From Meandrina meandrites (lineage: Eukaryota; Cnidaria; Anthozoa; Scleractinia; Meandrinidae): a stretch of 64,000 nt of DNA. Every line of letters begins with the position of its first letter. Positions within the stretch are counted from its first letter, which is position 1. Under the pieces are notes generated by a model, which saw nothing but the letters and a program-made list of their open reading frames with translations, had not been told where the DNA came from and made no database searches. Below are positions 1 through 8,087 of the stretch, one piece after another. A program made the position numbers and the translations under genes. The DNA is taken from the NCBI GenBank assembly GCA_963693305.1, contig OY855913.1:20342015-20406014 (forward strand). Direction: 5' to 3'.

Positions 1-883
1 AAAAAGTTGGGATTCTGATCCTCGTAATGGTTCTGTTCTGCTGATGTACTCTTTAAGAGTAGTAACTACACACAATCTACTATCCCTGAAAGCAGTTAAG
101 GTTACTGTGGGATTAGGAAAACCAGGTCTGGTTTGCTTTAACAACTTTGAAAACAAAAACGTGTAACTGTCAACAGACACCCTCATGTTTGATAAATTTA
201 ACAAGTGGACAGTTTGCCCCCTTTGACCAGAAACTAACAATATTAAAGTCACTAGTTTAAGTGTCAGTTCCTTAAGAGTCAATGTTCCAACAGGCGACAA
301 GCCTTGAAGGTAATGTAAAACAACGCTGACATCCCAAGTCTCTGAATACCTTGGCGAGGGAGGGTTGCTCTGAAAAATGCCTTTCAGTAAGCGTGACACT
401 AAGCGATCTTGTACCATCTTCCAATACAATATATGAAGATAAGGCACTCCGTGCTGTATTGATAGCACTGTAGGTGAGTCTATGGTCATAAAGATGTGTG
501 AAGAATTCCAAAGCCTGCTCTACAGTTGGTTGATTTTGACTAATTTTCCTTTGAGCACAAAAGTTAGACCATTTCTGGATATAAACTTGATATTGTTTCT
601 GGGTACCAGGTCTCCAGGAGGCCATGAGGAGGTTACAAGCTGATTCTGAAATTCCTCTTGTTTCAAAGGACCTCCTGATATGTAACAGGCCATCAGTACC
701 ATTTCTGCGTGAAGTGGGTGAAGTTTGGTCATGTTGGGTAGCGTCAGCAATCTTTTTTGTTGTGGAAGAGCAACTGGATGTCTTATCAACAATCTCAACA
801 TCTGGGGCCACCAGACTTGTGTTGGCCATATGGGTGCAATCAGAATCCCTTCTGCTTTGTCCATTTCTACTTTCCTTAAACAT
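1..883 (-). pseudogene. DIRS tyrosine recombinase (N-terminal and start of catalytic domain), frameshifted
   Basis: The N-terminal SAM-like DNA-binding region is readable from about 883 to 380 (SWRPGTQKQYQVYIQKW, then AINTARSALSSY). After about 380 the homology continues in another frame to the window edge, including LTLKLVTLILLVSGQRGQT, where the Arg of SGQR fits the first catalytic arginine of DIRS recombinases. The R/H/R/Y remainder lies outside the window. The ORF that ends at 272 is a frameshifted tail and not the real C-terminus. It would recombine circular element DNA into the genome; this copy is broken. Confidence 0.8.
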
Positions 884-1776
884 CTAGAAATAAGGGAGAA
901 GGGTGGAAAACAATAAAACTTGTATTTGCTCCAGTCAATTGTAAATGCATCAATATGGGTAGCCTCTGGGTCTGGCTTCCATGAAGCAAACATAGCTAGC
1001 TGTCTGTTCGCCCGGGTGGCAAAGAGATCAATTTCAGGGCTAACCCATAAGTCTTGGATTTGCCTAAAAACTTCAGGGTTCAACTGCCATTCGGTGCGTT
1101 CATTAAAAATTCTACTCTCTCGGTCTGCATCCGTATTCTGGACCCCAGGGATGTGTGCGGCAGTTAGCCATGTGTTGTTATTAATGCCCCAAGACCAAAT
1201 ATCACAGGTGATGTCATTGCACGATGGGGATTAAGTCCCACCTTTGGAGTTTATATAACAGACAGCTGTAGTGTTATCAGAAAGGACTTTCACATGTTTT
1301 CCAGACAGTTGTGATTCAAACACTTTCAGGGCAAATTTAATTGCAAGAAGTTCCAACTCATTAATGTGTTTTGACTGCTCTCTAGTAGTCCAAAGACCTT
1401 GGGTAGTATTCTTATTGCAAACTGCTCCCCAGCCTTTTTTGGAAGCATCACATGTAATTTCAATATCAATTTTACCATGTGAAATAGGATTATTGGACTG
1501 CAAGACATTGTCTACCCACCAACACAGGTCTGTTTTGGCAGCTGGGGATAAGCACATTATGTCCTGGTAATTTCCCTTAGCAATTTTAAGGGCAATGTTC
1601 TTGTCTATTTCAAGATGTCTGTAGTGTAGCTGCCCATACTGAACAGCTGGTAAACTGGCCACTAGCAGGCCTATCACTTGTGACACCTCTACAATTGAGC
1701 ATTCTGACTTAGCTAACAGCTTTTTACATGCCATGCTAACTTTGAGAGCCTTTTCAGGGGTAAGAGCTATTGTCAT
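520..1776 (-). pseudogene. DIRS RNase H domain and conserved linker, in-frame stop at 1231-1233
   Basis: RNase H-like residues are seen in order: DIEITCDASKKGWGAV (first Asp), ELELLAIKFAL (Glu) and VLSDNTTAVCYINSKGGT (Asp). These are the metal-binding positions of the RNase H fold used to remove RNA from the RNA:DNA hybrid. The frame stops with TAA right after INSKGGT and resumes without shift through AAHIPGVQNTDADRESR and SPEIDLFATRANRQL, the linker typical of animal DIRS elements. A single C-to-T change (CAA to TAA) would explain the stop. The next domain, the recombinase, follows in a different frame. Confidence 0.8.
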
Positions 1777-2674
1777 GGTGACTTGAGTTTATCACAAACC
1801 CGAGAAATGTTATTATTTGAGTGGGCTCAAAGACTGACTTTTCAGGATGAGGCAGAAAACCCAATTTTTCAAAAAGATCCACGCTATCCTGAACATTGTG
1901 TTTACATTCCTCAAAAGTATCTCCTTGGAGATATGAGTCGTCTATGTAGCCAACATTGACATGGCCTTTACTACGAAGTGAGCTGTAAACTGGTTTTAGG
2001 ATTTTTGTAAAGGATCGAGGGGCTGATGACAACCCATTTGGCAAGCAAGTGTATTGGTATAGTTTCCCTTGCCATTCAAATCTTAAGTATTTCCTGTATT
2101 TTATACTTATTGGGATTGTATAGTATGCATCCCGCAAATCAACAGATGCCATGTAGCAGTTTTGCTTGACAAGATTCACTGCAGATAAGAAAGTATCCAT
2201 CTTAAAATGTTTCTTTTCAATGTTGTAATTTAAATCTTTAAGATTTAAAATCATTCTGTAAGTGTTGTCTTTCTTTTTCCTAACAAATATTCTAGAAATG
2301 AATTCACCCTCTGAATGGGTGGTCTCTTCAATAACCCCCTTAATCAGGAGCTTGGCAACCTCTTCGCTTATAATTTCTCGTTCAACGGGGTTATGTGATA
2401 GTGGATAAGTACTGGTGAGCTGCTTTGGCATACTTATGAAATCAATAGGACAGCCCTGTACCATCTCCAGTATTTGCTTGTCTGCAGTGATCTCCTGCCA
2501 AGCAGGAATAAAATATTTTGTTCTGCCTGCTATGACGGTAGCTTGAAATGTAGTTAAACTCACCTGATCTTTTCCAGGTGGTGATTTAGATAAAGGTTCC
2601 CTCACTGGGTTTTCTCCTGTTGCTGTTGCTGCCTCTTCTTGGCCCCCTCTTTTCTGTTCGAGAAAGGGGTCCAA
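1754..2674 (-). pseudogene. DIRS reverse transcriptase domain
   Basis: This is an LTR/DIRS-class reverse transcriptase. Visible motifs in order are FISRIFVRKKKDNTYRMILNL (fingers), MASVDLRDAYYTIPI (first catalytic Asp, motif A), LPNGLSSAPRSFTK (motif B), VGYIDDSYLQG (YIDD active site, motif C) and ITFLGFVINS (motif E region). The active-site residues are intact. The RT frame runs out 10 residues after FLGFVINS, while RNase H starts at an overlapping ATG in another frame, so one base was lost or gained near 1775-1780. The start upstream of 2674 is not defined because the region merges with the gag end. Confidence 0.85.
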
Positions 2675-4011
2675 TGGTAGTTTTTTGACCCTGATGGATA
2701 GTAAGAATTGGGTCTGTAATGAGTACGACTGTTGGAGCCTGCAAAAGGCCTTGATCTTTGCCTCTTGTCCCTTCTGTCTGCTGATCTCCTATCACCATGT
2801 ATCTTGGAACTTATTTTATTAGCTTCAGCAATGTCCTTGACAGCTTTTGGAAGATCGTCCCCAAATAATTAGAGGGATTGCACAAATGCCGATAGCTCGG
2901 ATGTAATTCAGGCTTAAGCCTTTCTCTCCGGCGCAAGTTCACTTCAGTATTAGCATTGGCTAACAGAATAACAGCATCCATTAATTTACCAATGTTACCC
3001 TCTTTGGACGAGTTTGTCTCGTCTTTAATGAGTGAATCAACGACTGTAACAACAGCAGTCATACCTTTGATAAGATATTTTTGGACCTTTTGAAGTTTTA
3101 GGTCATTTGACCTTGCTGTTTCGCCCAGGTTGTTCCAAATATTGGAGTTCACTCTTGTTTCAGACAGACCTTCACAATTGCTTGGAGGGATATACTGCTT
3201 CTTGAGCTCGTTTAGCTTCGTTTCGTTTGGTTTTGCTTCCCGAAGAAGCTTGTGCACCAGCTCTGCCAATTGTGTATTGATGTCTGGTCCTTTCTCATCC
3301 TCAAGAGCAAGATCTTTTGTGAGCTTCTCGATTATAGCCGGGTTAGAGTCGGCTGTTTTCTGACGTTTTGCTGATGGCTCGTCGGGCTCGTTTTTGTCAG
3401 AGCCCTTCATCGTCCGAGAGCTCGGACTCAGAACCGATCTCCTTGTCTTCAGTTATTTTTGTGTCCTGTATCAGCTTTCCTAAATCAGCAAAGCCTGTGT
3501 TTATTGACTTTGTTAAGCCAGAGAAAACAGTGGAAAGCGACGATTGTAAAATATTTGACAACTGAGTCATGTCAACAGGTTGTGCAGCAGATGATGTCGA
3601 TGCTCTCGCGGTTTTCCCGCCTTTTTCAGTGCGAGCAGTTTTCTGCGCTTGACTCGTGTTGGGGGCGACTTTAGCGCCTCTCTTATTCGTTGGCTTATCT
3701 GCCGCTTTTTCTGACTGAGTCAAGACCTGATTTGGTCTCTTTCTTGCAACGCCTGTCTTGACTTCTCCCCTCTTCTTTTCCATCGAAGGGGAAACGCGAT
3801 GATGAACATCGACCGTGACGCGTTCAATGGCGGTATTGGCGCCATCAACAGTGGCCGCTTCAGAAATAATCTCGTCATTTGCCTGGTGTTCAGCAGTTTG
3901 CTGTCCGCTTGTCGTCTCACTTAGGAGACTAGTATTCTCATCCGTCATACTGAAGAGATTCTCTTCGAGATTTGACAGAGTGGGGTTTTCCGAACTCACG
4001 GAATTCACCAT
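2586..4011 (-). pseudogene. DIRS gag-like protein, frameshifted
   Basis: The first ATG with a plausible gag N-terminus (MVNSVSSENPTLSNLEENL) is at 4009-4011. The protein is hydrophilic and Lys/Arg/Ser-rich, with no known fold by eye, then a Ser/Glu/Asp tail (ESELSDDEGL). Near 3397-3410 the frame changes, and the downstream piece (NEPDEPSAKRQKTADSNPAI, then EKLTKDLAL) resembles the middle of DIRS gag proteins. It ends at a stop at 2811, with a basic Gly-rich remnant to 2586. It is assigned as gag by position and composition only. It is not functional as written. Confidence 0.6.
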
Positions 4012-4382
4012 GTGCTTGCTGTGAGCGGCGTCGGTCTGTTGTCGATTTTTCCCAGTCCAGCAAGTAAATACGAGACAAAAAGGTGTCAAGGTACTTAGAC
4101 CACGACCCTTCGTGTTCTTCGCTGCAGGAGGAGTTGTAATACTGTGACCTGAAGGCAAAAAACCCCTATTTTGCAGCCAAAATATCAATATCGTCTTCCT
4201 CTGATCGAAGCATGCAAAGCACTGACCATGCGCATGCGCAAGCAATCTCATGGGATCTCCTGGCATGGTAACGAGGTAGAATGGCAATGTTTGGCGCAAC
4301 TGTCTTCATACTCTTCAATGTTTTAGTATCGTAGTTCAAGTATAATGGAAGTGAAAATGTACTTTGAATTTATTAGTAGCTC

Positions 4383-4410
4383 GGGGATTCCCCGTTTAAA
4401 TTTCAGTTTT
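4383..4410 (+). promoter_or_regulatory. kB palindrome with weak ISRE-like repeat
   Basis: GGGGATTCCCC at 4383-4393 is a perfect palindromic NF-kB-type site. AATTTCAGTTTT at 4399-4410 matches the ISRE-type AGTTTCAGTTTC of the other copies at 10 of 12 positions, with four extra bases of spacing. It is the upstream-most and most diverged of three such modules ahead of RdRP A. Confidence 0.5.
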
Positions 4411-4834
4411 GGTCGACTAAAGTCTTGCGTGTTGTAAACAAAAGTAGGCATGAAAGACATAGTTTCACTTGTTTACGAGACATCTGAACCTTTCTGCGAT
4501 GTCTTCGAAGTTGAAATTCTCGGAAATGGAATGTGCCTGCAAATTAAAGTGAACGTGTCATCCGACAGTCTCCTCCCTCATTCACTGCAAACTTGACTTA
4601 GAACTGTCAATTTTCTTGTTTATTCGTTGTATGAAAGCGCGCTTGCTTTTTAGAATTCTAGAGAACTGTTTCAAAAATGTTTGCTCGGCGACACTGCCAA
4701 TCTGACTGTGTTTCCCAAGTAAATTTCTATATTTTGATCGCGTTTTGTTCTGCTTTAAAGCGACTGAGAACTGGAGAAGAAACTGGCCGAAAGCCATAAA
4801 TCACAGTTTGGCACGTCACAATCTGATCTCATTA

Positions 4835-5256
4835 GGCCATCCCCTTTTTTTTTTCGTTTATTGTCGGATGCGTTTTCTGATTTTGGGTCGGTCGGTCGGA
4901 AAAGAAAAAAAAAAAGAAAGAAAAAACAATTGGAAAAGGAGTCTGGAACTAGGAGGCCCGGTATCTCAGCGTAATATCCGTGGGGCCTGGAAACAACAAA
5001 ACGTGGTTATTAAGTCAACATGGCGGCAATGGAGGAAGGAAAAATCGACGTCGTGGTTAAACTCAAGCGAGAACAGCGAAAAAAGGATGAACCACCAAAA
5101 CTGTATGGCAAAAAATTGCCTATGTTTCGGATTAAAGTGACATTTGTTTGAAATAATGTGTCATTGCCTTCTGCATAACTTTTTTTTTTTTTTTTGAAAA
5201 CGCGAAAATCTGGGTCGGTCGGACGACGCTAAACAGAGAAAAAAAAGGGGATGGCC
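4835..5256. mobile_element. PIF/Harbinger-type MITE, copy 1
   Basis: This 422-bp element has terminal inverted repeats GGCCATCCCCTTTTTTTT and its complement. It is flanked by TTA at 4832-4834 and 5257-5259. A 3-bp TWA duplication is the hallmark of PIF/Harbinger elements. The paralogous block at 23.8 kb has the empty site (ATCTCA-TTA-TATATGC, TTA at 23811-23813), which proves the boundaries. A nearly identical copy lies at 16291-16709. Inside is a short ATGGCGGC-initiated reading frame (from about 5020) that resembles a captured host first exon. Confidence 0.9.
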
Positions 5257-5498
5257 TTATACATGCAATGTCAGTCATGTCAACAACCTCTATTTCCTAG
5301 AAACTTGCTAATGTTTTCTAGGAATTCAGACTGCAACACCATTTTGCAAGAGGCTTTAATCGCGAGATTCAAATGTCCCTGACACCATTCCCACAACGGG
5401 AACCGCAAAAAGGCAGCACAAAATTAAGCTCCCGGCCACGCAAAGTTATGAAACGAAAAGAAAAACACAGTAGTTAAATATGTTTTTCAAGCGAAACC

Positions 5499-5522
5499 GG
5501 GGATTCCCCTAGTTTCAGTTTC
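5499..5522 (+). promoter_or_regulatory. Composite NF-kB/ISRE module of RdRP unit A
   Basis: GGGGATTCCCC (5499-5509) is a perfect kB palindrome. One base later AGTTTCAGTTTC (5511-5522) fits the ISRE consensus AGTTTCNNTTTC bound by IRF proteins exactly. About 13 bp downstream is CATATATGCAAATAAA, which contains an octamer ATGCAAAT and could act as a TATA-like core. The same composite is exact at 24058-24081 and 36036-36059. Binding by coral NF-kB and IRF is inferred from consensus only. Confidence 0.7.
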
Positions 5523-5544
5523 GGTCCAGACTTCATATATGCAA

Positions 5545-5716
5545 ATAAATTGACAGTTTCTTGGGCGCTGTACGCAAAAGCAACCACCAAGACAAACAGT
5601 ACAGAGCTCTGTCGGCCTTCCGTGGTGTTTTTTAGCCCAAAGCTAGCTTTAACTACGACCATTTGTGTTTAGCTGAAGGAGAAAAGAGCCGGATAAGTAA
5701 AAGACAACGGCATCAG
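5545..5716 (+). other. Putative non-coding first exon of RdRP A with splice donor CAG|GTATGT
   Basis: The sequence GGCATCAG|GTATGT at 5709-5722 is a near-perfect 5' splice site. It is conserved at 24275/24276 and 41494/41495 in the paralogous units. A strong acceptor (polypyrimidine tract then CTGCAG) lies at 8045-8050, 37 bases before the RdRP A start codon. The implied intron is 5717-8050. The transcription start is not visible; the left edge given here is a guess about 25-30 bases after the TATA-like stretch. Confidence 0.55.
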
Positions 5717-8050
5717 GTATGTCAACAGTCTGACGATGCCACTATCACTGTATGCAAAATGAAGTAGTGCGGCGCGGCCATACATACATTACATGCACGT
5801 ATATAAATACAGACATAAAACATAAGTGTCAGTGAGTATTTATCGGATGAATTTTCAGTCGATTAAGCTTTCAATCCAAGCATTTTTCAGCCATCCTTAG
5901 CTTTGTAAACTTTCCTCTTTCTTTCTCTCATGAAAGTTTCAATACCGTTGTTTAGAAAGCACTCTTATATACCTTGCACCTTAAGCAATTTCAACACTTA
6001 ATTAGTGGGTAATGCAATGGAAAGAGTACTTTTCACTAAACGTGAAATCTTTCTTGATTGAGACTTATTGGCAGAACGGAACAGATACACGGCGTTTTTA
6101 AAAATTGAAACGTATTATCCGACATCGATGGTTCGATGTTTTGCCGTTTATCAATTTCCACAAGTGTAAATTTCTTCCGACCCTCATATTAAGTTCTTTA
6201 TGCTGCAGTGCCGGCTTAGTGTTTTGGATGGTGCCTTCAAGTTGAAGTTCGCTAAAAATCGAAATAATTGTAGAGGTCGTGTAGATAGACGCAGGCAGGA
6301 GAGGCAGGGGGGGGGGGGGGGGAGGAGGGGGGCTAGAAGAGCTTCGAAGTGAAGAGTTATTTTGATGGAACGGGAATAATAAAACGTATTTGTCGCCATG
6401 TGGGTCATGGCAGCTGATAGATTGTTGTGCAACCTGGAAAAGCGCTTTACAGTGTTGTAAAGCGCTTTTGGACGCTCTTTGTGACACCACTCTCTAGCAG
6501 AATGTTATTTTGTTGAACAGTTTGACTTGTCAAAGCTTGCTGATAAGTTCAGCAATTTCATTGGTTACTGTAAAATTTCCATGCCAACACTGACGTCATT
6601 AAAAGTCTTTGGCTTCAGTGTAATTAATGTTCTTGGCTTTGAACCAAAGGAGTGGAATCCGTGTAAGTGAGTCGGTTTACAAAATAGAAACGAGCACTTC
6701 ACACAATTGAAAATTGATATATGACAGTGAAAACGCACAACACTTATTTAATGTTCTGAGAGACGCATCTTACAAACGGTTGAGCACTAAAGGATAAATT
6801 CCAAGACACATTTAAAACGGAAAGTCTGGAGCTTTCTTTTCGGAATTCAAGCTGAACTGTGTCAAATATCAGGGGCGGAAGCAACTTCTAAACGATTCCT
6901 GAATGATAAAGCGATTCACCAATGCTAGTACTGTGTATTCCTGGTGAGCCTGATAAGAAGCTTCCCGGAAAACCGCTCAACCGTCAGTTCAGAATTTGGC
7001 TCTTGGCCAAAGTCATGAAAGGAGAGAAATAGTAGCTCAAGTAATTTGACTAATTTCTAAATCCATTCCGGGGATTCCCCTAATTTTAGTTTGTCCAGAC
7101 TTCAAATATGCAAATAAGTCGACAAAATCTTTGCGTTTTGGCGTTGGATTGGTGTATTCGCTGCGGTCTTCTACGGGTTGTTTTATAACCCAAAGCCAGC
7201 TGGTCATCTACGTTTTATACAATGGATACAAGAATGAAAGCTTAAGGTAGGTACAGAAAAGAGAACGGACTAGGTCACAGGCAACAAACAGGATATGTAA
7301 AAGAATCGATGTATATATATTTAGTCTGACTGTCGGTATTTTGAATTGCCGTATAAAATGAACACTGAATACTTTGAAAGAAGACTCGTTTAAAAGTGGC
7401 AAGCTACTGTCTGCTGGTGTCTGAACCGCATCTACTGCCGAATTTCAATTGTTTAATACCGAGGAGCGTTCTTTAGTTGCCATATGTTCGATTTACTCAA
7501 CTTTGCGTACACAGACCTTAAAAATCTTAACTTCATTTGAAGTTTCACCGACACTGTTTACAAGACGTTCTCTTTGTAGCTTCGGTCGTCAACATTTTAT
7601 ATCGAACAATACATTTGAAAGACTGCTGTTAGTGATTCATAAACGTTATAAGTTTCGCGTACTGACTTGTTAGCAGAACACACTTACATCGAAAGCGGCT
7701 AAGAATATAACGAACGTCGGAAATTCAACATCGGGGACGCTCTGACGTCATCATAGTTTGATATCGTAAACGACGAATAACCTAAATTCCGCAAGCGCCC
7801 TAGCACCCATCCCCCTTACCTTCTACTACAACTCAAACACAAAAACACGCGTCCTCTCTTATTACCCTCCTCCCCCGCCCCGCCGCACCTAAGTTAAGCT
7901 CAAGCGTTTTAACATGTGGTATTACTATACTAACCTAAAATGTTTTAGACATAGCATCCCTTTATTTAAAATTCAGATTTCACGGTTGTCTAATCAAGAC
8001 CACACCAACACACAACGTAATTTATTAAGTTGCTTTTTGTCTTTCTGCAG
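5717..8050 (+). other. Putative 5'UTR intron of RdRP A
   Basis: It is bounded by GTATGT at 5717 and TTGTCTTTCTGCAG ending at 8050. It contains a G-rich run at 6308-6331, diverged sequence shared with 24276-25400 and 41495-42760 (AAGTTCAGCAATTTCATTGG near 6544), and a second kB-bearing promoter-like copy at 7070. I see no convincing coding sequence here. Confidence 0.5.
7070..7093 (+). promoter_or_regulatory. Second kB module inside the RdRP A 5' intron
   Basis: GGGGATTCCCC at 7070-7080 is perfect. The adjoining AATTTTAGTTTG (7082-7093) has three mismatches to the ISRE form. It is followed by the same TGTCCAGACTTC and ATGCAAATAA context as at 5522-5550, and by a donor-like CTTAAG|GTAGGT at 7241-7252. 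It looks like a duplicated, diverged alternative promoter plus first exon for the same gene. Confidence 0.5.
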
Positions 8051-8087
8051 CAACCAAGGAAACAACGCATTGTAACAGTTGGGTCTT

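Larger units (their letters stand above)
1..4279 (-). mobile_element. DIRS-type tyrosine-recombinase retrotransposon, decayed, cut by window edge
   Basis: On the minus strand the order is gag-like, reverse transcriptase, RNase H with a linker, then tyrosine recombinase. This is the order of DIRS-type retrotransposons, which integrate with a tyrosine recombinase instead of a DDE integrase. The gag/RT/RNase H/YR frames are broken by several frameshifts and stops (about 3400, 1775, 1231 and 380), so this copy should be inactive. The right boundary near 4279 is inferred because sequence from there on (AATGGCAATGTTTGGCGC) is host repeat also present near 54270 and 55510. The left end, with the recombinase catalytic C-terminus, runs out of the window. 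Terminal repeats could not be identified. Confidence 0.85.
4280..5716 (+). repeat. Conserved 5' block of RdRP unit A (paralogue of blocks at 23.8, 35.5 and 48.3 kb)
   Basis: From about 4440 the sequence aligns by eye with 35470-36180 (for example TTCGAAGTTGAAATTCTCG in both). From 5260 it aligns with 23812-24275, 35820-36180 and 48590-48990 (shared CTCTATTTCCTAGAAA and CAGACTGC). It holds the kB/ISRE module, a TATA-like stretch and a putative non-coding first exon ending at a splice donor. It is interrupted by a MITE at 4835-5256. The A, D and C coding regions lie downstream of such blocks, so this is the 5' part of a duplicated gene unit and not a free-standing transposon. Confidence 0.75.

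Noticed and set aside
1754..1790. Programmed frameshift between DIRS reverse transcriptase and RNase H
   Set aside because: No slippery heptamer or clear structure was seen, and other parts of the same copy have random frameshifts and stops, so decay is simpler.
8079..8087. TTG upstream start for RdRP A
   Set aside because: The ATG at 8088 is the first ATG after a strong splice acceptor; eukaryotic genes rarely start at TTG.
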